NCBI GenBank assembly: GCA_031772625.1
Contig: CM062816.1
Span: 1,666,575,385 to 1,666,639,384, forward strand
DNA length: 64,000 nucleotides
Direction of reading: 5' to 3'
Source of the DNA: Pinus tabuliformis
Taxonomy: Eukaryota; Streptophyta; Pinopsida; Pinales; Pinaceae
A program made the position numbers and the translations under genes. Below the pieces are notes generated by a model. It did no database searches. It saw only the letters and a list, made by a program, of their open reading frames with translations, and was not told the origin of the DNA. Shown piece by piece: positions 47,999 through 57,808 of the stretch (its first letter is position 1; each line of letters opens with the position of its first letter).

Positions 47999-48086
47999 TA
48001 TTATTCCCTTGTGTCTACAATATCAATCTCTTGGGTTTATTAATATAAGGGTTCATATTCCTAGGGTTTAATATTATTCCCTTGGG
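47800..48086. repeat. AACCCAAGGAATTAATA-type degenerate repeats, left block
   Basis: Words such as AAACCCAAGG(G)ATTA and the reverse form CCTAGGGTTTAATATTATTCC recur in both orientations. The last 88 bp (47,999-48,086) recur almost unchanged at 49,946-50,033. Confidence 0.75.
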
Positions 48087-49945
48087 TGCCCCCGATCGTG
48101 ATGAGTGCGGTTTCAGAAGTGCCAAGAATGAATGGACATGGGTTGGAAAATGAAAATCAATGCAGCCACACCCCACATACTCAAGGCAGGAAATGTGGTG
48201 CCCTTTGCCTTGATTGCATGGAAGGTGGGCTGGTAAGGTGGCAAAGGGCAACATAAGGGAAGGTGGCGAAGGGGGAAGGAGTATTGGAAGTGCAAGGAAG
48301 GTAGAAGGTATAGCAGGGAAGGGAAGAGCAGCAAAGTGGAAGGGAGGAGAAGGAGAGAAGGCTGAGGGCAAGCATCGTCCACCAGGTATGTAGTCTGGCC
48401 CTGGCACTATTTAATTAGTACGCTCTAGTTGGGTTCCAAGGGAAATCCCATGAGTTGGAGCAAGAGATGCTCTAAAGGGGGGAGAGGCGCATGGCCACCG
48501 GAGAGAGGCTTAGATCAGCCAGGAAGAAACTAGGGTAGACATGAGGGAACCTTCGCTTAGCTCTACGTAGTTTTGACTCTGCTCTTGAGTAGAAGCGATG
48601 GTTTTGACATGGTGGGTACCGGGAGGATCCTCGATGTAAGGCCAATCTGAAGTGACTATCCTACATGTTGGGAAGCTATCAAGGGGGGTAATGGGCTGAG
48701 TGAATCTGAGCGAATGGCAAGGCAAGACCATAAGGGAATTGACAGGCATCTCAGGGGGCAAGAGAGGCAAAGAGGTGAGCTGAAAGAGGACTGGAACTGG
48801 CAGGCAGAGGCAAGGATTGATGGATGTCGGAGCACTAGTAGCACCTGGCCATAGATGGGTCTGTGAGCTAGGAAATGGCCACACGAGGGGAAGGGCGTGA
48901 GGCAAGAAGATAAGCCCGGGGACTCCTACCTGAATTCCATAACCATTGGCCACCTGTGGGCATAGGGGTGTCCCTGCCCGATACAGGACAGATATGGTAG
49001 TGAAGTCTGGGTATCGTATTTGCACTATGTTGCAATGGAAGAGGTAAGGAAGCTAAGGATGTCGAATTTTTTACAAGTCATAAGCTGGCAAGGTATGGCT
49101 CCAATACGACGTGGCCGTGACCGGGGCAAAAAAGGCCAGGAACCCCAGGCAACCAAATGCCCAAGCAGGATGAATAGCTACAGGGATCACAAGGCCGTCG
49201 AGTGCATCATAGTTGAGGCAATTGAGAATTACAAAGAGGAAGTGGATGAGGGAATCTGAAGACTGATAGATGGCTGGGAAGAAGAAGTGAAGAACGAGTT
49301 AGAACCAGATGATGAAATTGAGGTATGGAGAACAATGGTGCCTAACCCAGGAACCACAAGAGGGCGAATAACTCAGTTCAAGCACACCCTATATCTGTAT
49401 TTTCTGATGAAAATTCTGTTAAGCAAAGCACTTGAACAAATCTCTATGGGGATGTCAGTCGCCATGGAGGGCCTCCCCAACGACAAGAGAGATATGGAGA
49501 AGATCCTATTCTAGCTGCGTAAACAAGATGTTAGGATGGATCGGATTGACAGGAGAATCCCATACATTGGGGAGATCTTTCGAATGCTAGAAGCAACTAC
49601 AAATGATCCTGCCCCAGTAGCCTCGAACACTGAGGAGTAGAACGACAAGCAAGATTAGTCTACCAATTCTTAGTTTCCGTTTATGCGGCTAGCATTTAAA
49701 TTTCTTGGTACCTATGTTAGATGTCATAGTTATGTATTTTGTTATCACGAGACTGAAACATACCTAGCTCTGCTAGAAAGACTAAAGAAGTTATGTTTTT
49801 GGATGGCCTATAATGCTGACCGATGGCCAACAGACTCGGTTTCCCCTTGGGGCGAGTTGAGGCCACCAGGTAAAACTATGTGGTGTTAATTTGCTTCATA
49901 TACATAAAAGAAAATGGAAGGCCCTACCAAGCATTACAAAAGAAA
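48087..49945. other. GC-richer ~1.86-kb block flanked by 88-bp direct repeats
   Basis: Base composition changes sharply from very AT-rich flanks to roughly balanced sequence. The left half (48,180-48,370) is purine-rich on the + strand (GGAAGGGAGGAGAAGGAG), which yields Pro/Leu-rich frames on the - strand. The right half has an unidentified + frame. It is probably an inserted element or captured DNA. No terminal inverted repeat or LTR pair was found. Confidence 0.5.
49020..49640 (+). pseudogene. Unidentified broken frame in the GC-richer block
   Basis: From 49,020 the frame includes APIRRGRDRGKKGQEPQ, a basic stretch preceded by an ATG at 49,098, then acidic, helical sequence (VEAIENYKEEVDEGI) to a stop at 49,257. 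The next open part, 49,287-49,514, continues with EEVKNELEPDDEIEVW and MGMSVAMEGLPNDKRD, stop, then RKQDVRMDRIDRR. The charge pattern resembles a retrotransposon Gag N-part, but no diagnostic motif is present and the identity is unknown. Confidence 0.35.
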
Positions 49946-50225
49946 ATATTGTTCCCTTCGGTTTATAATATCAATCTCTTGGGTTTATTAATATAAGGGT
50001 TCACATTCCTAGGGTTTAATATTATTCCCTTGGGTTTAATATTGTTCCCTTGTGTTTATAATCCCTTAGGTTTTTAATATTAATACTAAAAACTTTAAGA
50101 TTATAAACCTTAATATATTATTATACATATGAGGGATTAATATTATAAACTCAAGGGATTATAAACCCTAGGATTAATATTATAAAACAAGGGATTATAA
50201 ACTCTAATATAAACATGGTTGATCA
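49946..50225. repeat. AACCCAAGG/CCTTGGGTTT-type degenerate repeats, right block
   Basis: Begins with the 88-bp copy of 47,999-48,086, then more CCCTTGGGTTTAATATT and TATAAACCC-type words in both orientations. Confidence 0.75.
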
Positions 50226-50530
50226 TGGTTGATTTTCATATTGAGACAGTCCTCATCACAATGCAACGTTGGACCATGGTTGACCATGCTTATCCATAAT
50301 TTTTTTTTTAATTGAGACAATGTCTGTCACAATGCAACGTTGGACCATGGTTGACTATGGTTGATTTTCATATTGACACAATCATTGAAAGATTGTGATG
50401 TTGGACCATGGTTGACCATGGTTGACCATGATTCACAATAATTAACCATGATTGACCATGATCGTCCATGGTTGACCATGATTCACCAGAGTTAACCATG
50501 ATTGACCATGATCGTCCATGGTTGACCATA
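50226..50530. repeat. TTGACCATGG-rich compound tandem repeat
   Basis: Three ~75-85-bp units (GTTGATTTTCATATTGAGAC, CACAATGCAACGTTGG, ACCATGGTTGACCATG), then two 50-bp units beginning GATTCACAATAATTAACC or GATTCACCAGAGTTAACC and ending CGTCCATGGTTGACCAT. GGTTGACCAT and its variants recur more than ten times. CCATGG is self-complementary, and TTGAC matches the core W-box of plant WRKY factors (inference only). Confidence 0.85.
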
Positions 50531-51044
50531 ATTGATATTATAAATCCAAGCGAATATTAAAACCAATGGATTAATACTAAAAACCCAAGGAAATAATTTT
50601 AAGCCCTAGAAATATGAACCCTTAGATTAATAAATTAAAGGGAATAATAATATCATAACTTGAAATGATTTATAATAATATTATCATAGGTTGTCTGTCC
50701 TAAGCTTGAAAGGATTTATAATATCATAACTTTTAAGGATTCTTATGCATGTAAATTTATGTAAGATGAAAAAAGGCTCAATGAGTATTATAATGTGTAT
50801 ATTTATGTAGATATGTAAATGAATATTATTGGTTTATTTATATAGATTTATGTAATTGTAAATAATGTTTTTTGTTTTTTGTTTTTTAATTGGATGTAGA
50901 TTAGGTAGTTAAGAGAAATGTCAGCTTTCTTATTTATGTTTAACTTTTACTAGTGACATGTTGAACTCGTAATGAGTATATTCTTATAATGATTTAGAGG
51001 ACTAAAACTTGTATATTCCTTATAAATAATATAATTATATTTAT

Positions 51045-51046
<2 letters not shown>
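50531..51046. other. AT-rich DNA, nothing recognised
   Basis: Short repeats of TATAATATCATAACTT and T/A runs. No frame. A TA tract (51,047-51,075) follows next to element K. Confidence 0.55.
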
Positions 51047-51077
<31 letters not shown>

Positions 51078-51098
51078 TTAATTTTATGCAAATAAAAC

Positions 51099-51337
51099 TA
51101 TTAGGTCCCTGTAATACTAGTGTATCCCCCATATTTTTATTGTTGTGTCCTCACATTATTATTGTTATGTAGGCTCTGATTATATTGTGACCCCTTAGAC
51201 TCTTATATATAGAAAGGAGGCCTTGTCATTTGTTTCATCCAAGAATTGTTCATTTATATAATGTAAAGGACGTCCCCCCTTGAAGAGGATAAGTTTTAAT
51301 TCATTGATCTATCTATTTGTGAGTTGGTTGCATAACA
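51099..51337 (+). repeat. 5' LTR of K (239 bp)
   Basis: Starts TATTAGGTCCC (the other LTR has TGTTAGG, so TG has mutated to TA) and ends TTGCATAACA. It has a TATA-like TTATATATAGAAAGGAGG at about 51,203. It lacks the ~65-bp extra TGTGCTC..GCCC-type units of the 3' LTR. Confidence 0.88.
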
Positions 51338-51339
51338 TT

Positions 51340-51351
51340 TGGTATCAAAGC
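51340..51351 (+). other. tRNA primer binding site of K
   Basis: TGGTATCAAAGC, two bases after the LTR end; the same one-mismatch initiator-Met site as in element D. Confidence 0.85.
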
Positions 51352-51377
51352 TTTGGATTCTAGGGTTTCACTGCTTT

Positions 51378-51700
51378 AAACAGGTCATCATGGCATTTTC
51401 GCTATAATTTTTTTCTATGAATCTTCAGGAGATGAAATTCAAACCATGTGGAGCCAAAATCTTGATGAACGTTGTTTACAAATTTTAGATCTTGTCTCGC
51501 TATATTTTCGGAGATATGATCTGCGAAAGTTAGGGGTTTTGTAGGCTCCAGAATTCCATCTCAAACACGTGACCTATGAAAAATCCTCATAACTTTTTAT
51601 CTGAGCATTGGATTTGAATTTCTTAAAAAGTGACAAAAACGAGATGGACTGTAATTTTTTTGGTATCATTTTCGGTGGCGAAGGTCGAAACAGTGAAACA
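51378..51700 (+). repeat. Two ~185-bp leader repeats in K, related to those of element D
   Basis: CAGGTCATCATGG then ATAATTTTTTTCTATGAATC at 51,404, CAGGAGATGAAATTC, TATTTTCGGAGATATGATCTG, and a second start ATAACTTTTTATCTGAGC at 51,589 (spacing 185). D has CAGGTCACGTTGG, ATAACTTTTCTTCTG, CAGAAGCTGAAAA, TTTTAGGAGATATGA in the same order and with spacing 176-187. Confidence 0.75.
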
Positions 51701-52079
51701 TGGCACAACGTACACATTCTCTCTACTGAACTAGTCTATAATCAAGTCATCGTGGGAGATTGGGCATAAATCTTTCTTGAAGAATCCAATATTGGTCTGA
51801 CTTGTTGGGTTGGGAAGAAGACTCATAGGGATACTACAAGAAGGAATTTGCAATCTTGGAGATTTACAATTACATAGATACAACAACTGCAATATCAAGC
51901 TCCTAAAAAGCAAGAAAAAAGTGTGTATTTCTTTTTAAATCTTTACATAACATTTGTTTCAAAATTCAGTTTGAAGTGATTCAAGGGGAATATTGAAGCA
52001 TAGATATCATTTTTTGATTCCAAAATTCCCTGAAACAAAAAAAGGGACACACCTAGTAAGCAACCATAAATCTCTTCTA

Positions 52080-53130
52080 TGGCGCATCAAGAAGAGGAAG
52101 AAATGCAACATGATATATCAAATTTACAAGACCAAGAACAACAAATTTATCTCTCGCAAAAAGTACAAATAATGAATTGGAAGTCATGATTAATGTTAAT
52201 ATAGATGGTATAAAAAGGGGCATGGGAGTTAAGATAGATGGTATAAAAAGGGATGCAGGATTTTTGAATGATGGTTTAAAAGCAGACATGGAAGCAATGA
52301 TGAATGTCAAGATAGAGGAGTCGAAGGAAGGTTTGGCAAGGTTGTTAGAAAAAATGCTTCCAAGTGGTGACAAAGCAATCCACAAAAATCATGATGAAGA
52401 TAAAAGGAATATGAATTACGATTTTAGAGACTCCAATGTGTGATTTAAGAACCACCACATCCCAAAGATGGATATAAGGAATTTTGATGGCAAGGATACA
52501 CTAACTTGGATACTAAACATGGAGCAATAATTTGATCTAGACAATGTGAAACCCGCACAAAATGTACGTATTTCATATTAATATTTAGAACCCAATCATT
52601 TTGTATGGCATAAATGGATTTTTTCTCATAAACCACCTGTCACCTTGTCAATTTTTACGGAGGAAATGATAACACATTATGAAGATACAAAGAGAAACAC
52701 CTTCTTTAGCCAATTGATGAATCTTAAACAAAATGGCTTAATGTCGAAGCACATTGAAGACTTCCAAAAATTTAATATTAGGGTAAATGATATTCCAGAG
52801 GACCATAGGATTGATGTCTTCATAGGGAATTTGAAAGATAACATCCAACATGAAGTTTTCCTTTAGGAACCTAATTCATTGGAGAAGGCATTCAAGGTGG
52901 CAAGAAAAGTTGATAGCAAAATTATGGCAACAAGGAAGTCTACCACTCAAAACTATAAATATGGAGGTGTTGTTGCTCCTAGTCTTCCACAACCTACAAG
53001 GTTGGCACCACAATAATTGGAGGAAAAAGGAGCAAAAAGGCTTTGTTATAGTTGTGATAGCAAATACACTAAAGCTCATAAGTGTGTTGAGAAGAAATTA
53101 TTCTACATAGATTGTGAATAGGAGGAAGAA
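52080..53130 (+). pseudogene. Gag of K
   Basis: Starts around ATGGCGCATCAAG at 52,079 with frameshifts soon after. Basic/coiled part near 52,177-52,440, then the core: FTEEMITHYEDTKRNTFFSQ, LKQNGLMSKHIEDFQKFNIR (52,651-52,790), a stop at 52,864, KVARKVDSKIM, and a zinc-binding CYSCDSKYTKAHKC at about 53,043-53,084 of the type usual in chromovirus Gag. Stops make it dead. Confidence 0.75.
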
Positions 53131-53199
53131 AAGCAACAAGAAACATCAAAATAGGAGGATATACACTAGGAACCAACCCCATAGAAAGAAGAAATAAAT

Positions 53200-53670
53200 C
53201 CGACCATATCTTGTAATGCATTGGTAGGAATTATCACTACTCAAACTCTCAAGATAGAAGGATATATCAACAAGAAAAAGGTAATAGTGTTGAATGATTC
53301 AGGTAGTACCCATAATTTTATTTAATATAATATAGCGAAGGAATTGAATTGCTTCCTATATCCAGCACCAGAGTGTCAAGTGATGGTTTCAAATTGAGGA
53401 ACTATAAATTGCTATGGAAAGTGCCATAATATCAACCTAACCATGGGGGAATATGTATTGAATAGTATAATTCTTTCCATTCCAATGGGTGGTGTTGATA
53501 ATGTATTAGGAGTCCAATGGTTTCAATCATTGGGGGTGATAGGTTTCAATTTTCAAGAAATTTTCTTGAAATGTTTTGGGGAAGGAAAGGAAGTTGAATT
53601 AAAGGGCATCGCAGGGAAACCAAGAAAGATAATCATCTCTAATGGACTGGAAAATATTCTGAAGAAATAA
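53200..53670 (+). pseudogene. Aspartic protease of K
   Basis: VIVLNDSGSTHNFI near 53,282-53,325 keeps the catalytic Asp-Ser-Gly; a stop follows at once. The flap/second strand region DNVLGVQWFQSLG lies at 53,494-53,535, and the frame runs to 53,668. Dead because of stops. Confidence 0.75.
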
Positions 53671-53699
53671 AAAGAGGGCATAATTGCACAATTATGCTC

Positions 53700-54640
53700 A
53701 CTAGGGGTTCAAACTTCGAAATCATCTATTTCTCCACATCTCCAAAAACTCTTGGCCAATCATTCCAAGGTGTTCGAGAATCCCAAAGGCCTCCTGCCTA
53801 TTCCTGATCAGGATCATGTGATTCACTTGATTCTAGGAAGTGTTCCTCCAAACATCATACCTTACAGATATCCTTATGCCCAAAAGAATGAAATTGAATG
53901 TATTGTTGTAGAAATGTTAGAGGCTGCTATAATTCAACCTACTCAAAGTTATTTCTTTTCTCTAGTAGTATTGGTGCACAAGAATGATGGATCATGGCGT
54001 AGTGTCCAAATTATAGGGAGCTCAACAAGCTCACTATTAAAGATAAATTTCCCATTCCTGTCATTGATGAATTGTTGGATGAATTACATGGAGAAATTTG
54101 CTTCACCAAGCAAGATCTTCGTTCAGGATATCATCAAATTAGAATGAAGACTAAAGACATTACAAAAATAGGATTAAGAACTCATGAGGGTCATTATGAA
54201 TTTTTGGTCATGCCTTTTGGCCTTACTAATGCACCTTCAACATTTCAAGGTTTAATGAATTCTATTTTCCAAACCCTCCCTTAGAAATTTTGTGCTAGTA
54301 TGTTTTGATGATATACTAATCTACAACATGTCTTGGAAGGATCATGTTCAACATGTTGACAGGGCACTCAAACTATTGGTGGAGAAATAAGTATATGAAA
54401 AAACCTTCAAATGTTTCTTTGGAGTACAAGATGTGGAATATTTAGGTCATATTATATCTCATGAGGGTGTAAAGGTAGACCCTAAAAAAATTACATCCAT
54501 TAAGGAACAGAAAATCCCCACAACCCTAAAGCATATTCAAGGATTTCTCGAGTTGATAGGGTATTATCACAAGTTTGTTAGGAATTATGGGAGAATAGCA
54601 GAACCTCTAACATCATTACTCAAGAAAGATACATTTTCTT
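53700..54640 (+). pseudogene. Reverse transcriptase of K
   Basis: Connection region FENPKGLLPIPDQDH, then HLILGSVPPNIIPYRYP (53,823-53,874), IECIVVEMLEAAIIQP, VLVHKNDGSWR. After a frameshift: [15 protein letters not shown] (about 54,100-54,148), [17 protein letters not shown] (to about 54,255), stop at 54,282, then an active site CFDDILIYN near 54,308-54,335. The thumb region runs EYLGHIISHEGVKVDPKK to LLKKD. Two frameshifts and several stops. Confidence 0.85.
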
Positions 54641-55085
54641 AAACTCTAGAAGCAACAAAGGCCTTTGAACATCTTAAAGAGGAAATGTGCCAAGCACCAA
54701 TCTTAGCTACGCCATACTTAGCAAAAACTTTTATTGTGGAATGTGATGTTTCAGGAAATGGAATTGGTGTTATTTTAATGAAAGAAGGAAGACCCATTTC
54801 TTTTGAAATTTGTCTAATCAAAGGAAAGTATTTACAAAAACCTATTTATGAGAAGGAAATGTTGGCAATACTACATGCACTAAAGAAATGGCGACCTTAC
54901 CTAGTCGGAAGGCACTTCAAGGTAAACACAGATCATGATATTTTCAAATAATTTTTGGAACAAATATTATCTTTAGAATAACATAAAAAATGGGTGACAA
55001 AGGTGTTGGGTTATGAATTTGAAATCATCCACAAAAAAGGGAAGAAAAATGTTGTTGCAGATGCACTCTCAAGAAAGGATGAGGA
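54641..55085 (+). pseudogene. RNase H of K
   Basis: PILATPYLAKTFIVECDVSG near 54,697 is the start of RNase H (normally ..ETDASG; here CDVSG), then GVILMKEGRPISFEI, KPIYEKEMLAILHALKKWRP, VNTDHDIFK, and the end KNVVADALSRK at 55,035-55,067. A few stops (54,949; 54,978). Confidence 0.85.
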
Positions 55086-56120
55086 TGTGGAAGAATACTT
55101 TGTGTTATTTCTATTATCCACACTGAGTGGATATCTAAAGAAAGGGATGAATGGAAGAATGATGAAGCGGTGTGGTCACTCATTCAAAAGTTACAGCAAT
55201 ATCCAAGTACATTTGATACATTTAGCTGAAAAAATGATTCATTGTGGTACAAAGGTCATTTATATCTTTGTAAGAATTCCCAACTCAAACAAAATATTCT
55301 TTTGGAATTGCACACCTCTCCATTAAGAAGGCACTCGGGATTTTTAAAAACTTACGATAGGGTCAAGAAGGAATTTTTTTGGGATGGCCTTGAATCTAAT
55401 ATTCAGAATTTGTGGTAGAATGTTTGGTTTTCCAACAAAATAAAGTTTAGGCAGTTAAGACCTCGGGTCTGCTACAACCTTTAGCCATTCTATGTCAGCA
55501 TTGGAAGGAGGTATCAATGGATTTTATCATAGGCTTACACAAATCTAAAGGAAAGAGTGTCATCATGGTGGTAGTTGATAGAATTACCAAGTATGCACAC
55601 GTTTGTGCATCATCTCATCCTTTTAAAGACAACACAGTTTCTACTTCATTTATGGAAACAATTCAAAAGGTTCATGGAAATCCAAAGATTATAGTAAGTG
55701 ACAAAGATCCCATTTTCACTAGAAATTTTTGGAGGGAATTATTTTCTTGTCTTGGTACTCAATTAGCTCATATCTCATCTTATCATCCTCAATTTGATTG
55801 GAAAACTTAGATAGTGAACAAATGTTTGGATGGATATATTCATTGATCTGTATCTGACAAACAAACAAAATGGGTCAAGTGGTTACATCTAGTTGAATGG
55901 TGGTATAACATTTCCTTCCATATTGTAGCAAAAATGTCCCCATTTATGGAACTTTATGGATGTCATCCACCATCCATCACATCATCTTTAACAGAAAATT
56001 CTAAAGTTCAAGCAGTGGAAGATCATATCAAGCATCAAAAATAAGTTCTCCAACTCTTAAAGGATAACCTCACTCTAGCGCAGAATCGAATGAAACAACA
56101 TGAAAATCAGCATCGCAGTG
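55086..56120 (+). pseudogene. Integrase of K
   Basis: HHCC region badly frameshifted: LHTSPLRRHSGFLKTYDRVK near 55,310-55,365 and a CL-F-QQNK-like segment near 55,420. Core: MDFIIGLHKSKGKSVIMVVV (55,517-55,576) with the first Asp, and VSDKDPIFTRNFWREL near 55,695-55,740 with the second. The third catalytic region, SSYHPQFDWKT, ends in a stop at 55,808. C-terminal core MELYGCHPPS-like near 55,948. Confidence 0.8.
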
Positions 56121-56199
56121 AAAGAAGTTTTGATGTAGGTGACTCGGTAATGAGATAAGAAGGATAATAAATTATAACTCAAGTACTATGGTCCTTACA

Positions 56200-56520
56200 A
56201 GGTGTTACAAAATATTGGTACTATGGAATACAAATTGAAGCTACCTACATCTTCCCTAGTACACCTAATTTTCCATGTTTCATGCTTAAAGAAGGTTATA
56301 GGTGACAAGATTACCGTTCAAACAGTGTTTCCAGATCTTGAAGAAGAAGGAAAAATCATATTTGAGCCTGAAGAAGTCACAAAAACAAGAACCCGACAGC
56401 TACAGAATCGATCAATTTCATAGTATTTCATTAAGTGGAAGAACTTACCGGTTGAATATTCCACATGGGAGGATGAGAATTTTATATAGAAGCATCTGAA
56501 ACTACTCAAGCACCGAGGAC
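56200..56520 (+). pseudogene. Integrase C-terminus and chromodomain-like tail of K
   Basis: YKLKLPTSSLVHLIFHVSCL (56,229-56,288) is the GPF-like end of chromovirus integrase. The tail, in another frame, reads FIKWKNLPVEYSTWEDENF near 56,427-56,483, a chromodomain signature, ending near 56,540. Frameshift and stops present. Confidence 0.75.
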
Positions 56521-56543
56521 ACCACTTTTTGAAGGAGAGGACA

Positions 56544-56846
56544 TGTTAGGTCCCTATAATAATAGTGTATCCCCCTTATTGGTATTGTTGTGCTCATGTA
56601 GCCCCCATATTGTTATTGGTGTGCCCCATAGAAGCCCACTATTGTTATTGTTGTGCCCTTACATTATTATTGTTATGTAGGCTCTACTTATACTATGACA
56701 CCTTGGACTCCTATATCTACAAAGGAGGTCTTGTCATTTGTATCATCCAAAATTTTTTCATTTATGTAATGTGAAGTAGGTTTCCCGATCAAAGAGGATA
56801 AGTTTTAAGTCGTTGATTTATCTATTTGTGAGGTGGTTGTATAACA
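56544..56846 (+). repeat. 3' LTR of K (303 bp)
   Basis: TGTTAGGTCCC to TTGTATAACA, preceded by the purine tract GGAGAGGACA (56,534-56,543). It contains extra ATTGTTATTG-GTGTGCCC units (about 56,578-56,660) relative to the 5' LTR. Confidence 0.88.
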
Positions 56847-56848
56847 AA

Positions 56849-56852
<4 letters not shown>

Positions 56853-56891
<39 letters not shown>
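56853..56891. repeat. (TA)n next to the K 3' LTR
   Basis: About 39 bp of TA. A similar tract stands 24 bp before the K 5' LTR (51,047-51,075) and before the ~360-bp repeat at the window start. Confidence 0.95.
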
Positions 56892-56895
<4 letters not shown>

Positions 56896-57396
56896 CATTC
56901 CCTCATAGAAATATTGATTGTGTAATGAGAGGATTAAATTTGGACATATGGATTTAGGGATCAATTTTGCAATCATTGCCCTAAACACCAATGAAGTATG
57001 TGATGCAAACTAAAATTCCAAACATGTGTGAGAAATTAAATGAAATATCATTCATTTTGTTGGTTTTTTAATCTCGAAATGTTTTTTGGACGTGCCCTTA
57101 AACTCACAATAAAATAAAAATTGAGTGTTGGATAAATAATACATTATTTCTATTAGACTTTGGACATCATAATTATGTTAGGGGTACCCCTCTTCCACTA
57201 ATCACATGGTTTGACAATAGTTTTTTTATAGTAGCTTTTTTGGATGATTTCCTTGAATCTAGCTTTTCATTTCATTGAATGCATTGCGAAAGCTATGTAT
57301 AGAGGGTCAAAGTTTCACATTGTTTCCTAAATGGTGTATTAGTTCTTCTGTTGTGAAAAAATCCTATGCTAGTTGATAGAATGTAGTTCTACTATC
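56892..57396. repeat. ~360-bp satellite-like repeat, about 1.4 units
   Basis: Matches about 52-515 of the window start (GTGTAATGAGAGGATTAAAT, CCCCTCTTCCACTAATCACA, GTTGATAGAATGT) with many small differences. It is cut at about 57,394, where J-derived sequence begins. Confidence 0.85.
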
Positions 57397-57808
57397 TCGG
57401 GTTCATAATGTATTCCATGTTTCCCTTTTAAACAAATATGTGTATGACCCCAAACATATAATAAACTGGCAAGAACTCCAGGTATATATATATATATATA
57501 TATAACACAGAAAAATATATTTATTTTTGGTTATAGTTCTTATGCGCATGTCAATTATAATAATTCTATTTATGGGAGGTCGAGCCAGAAGGAGAATTCC
57601 TCGTCGAACCCCTACGCATACTCGATCAGAGAGAAGTAACGTTGCAGAGAAGAGCTATCATCGAGGTTAAAGTGCAATGGAATCACTTTAGCCCAGAAGA
57701 AGCCACTTGGGAGGATAAATACTTTATGCAGGAGGTGTATCCTGAATTATTTCAGGAGCAGATGGAAGAATGAACACCAGGGATGGTGTTCTGCTAAGGG
57801 GGGGAAGA
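57397..57808 (+). pseudogene. Truncated J copy 2: pol end, chromodomain-like tail and PPT
   Basis: Matches 34,039-34,513, starting abruptly inside the J interior (GGTTCATAATGTATTCCATG). It has a shorter TA tract (57,480-57,502), a chromodomain-like tail with EATWEDKYF-like residues, and a clean polypurine tract AAGGGGGGGAAGA. No integrase, RT or Gag. Confidence 0.88.

Larger units (their letters stand above)
51099..56846 (+). mobile_element. Ty3/gypsy chromovirus K, 5.75 kb, degenerate
   Basis: LTRs 51,099-51,337 and 56,544-56,846 flank Gag, protease, RT, RNase H, integrase and a chromodomain-like tail in Ty3/gypsy order. Short LTRs, total length and the tail suggest the Reina lineage (inference). 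Bases beside the element are AAAAC and AAAAA, a possible decayed 5-bp target duplication. Every gene has stops or frameshifts. Confidence 0.88.

Noticed and set aside
48015-48407. Pro/Leu-rich - strand frames in three phases
   Set aside because: They come from a purine-rich stretch; three overlapping frames of similar composition cannot all be genes and none has a motif.
50226-50530. Regular repeats with unique-looking spacers, superficially CRISPR-like
   Set aside because: Plant nuclear context, repeats contiguous and variable, spacers not uniform; an ordinary compound tandem repeat.
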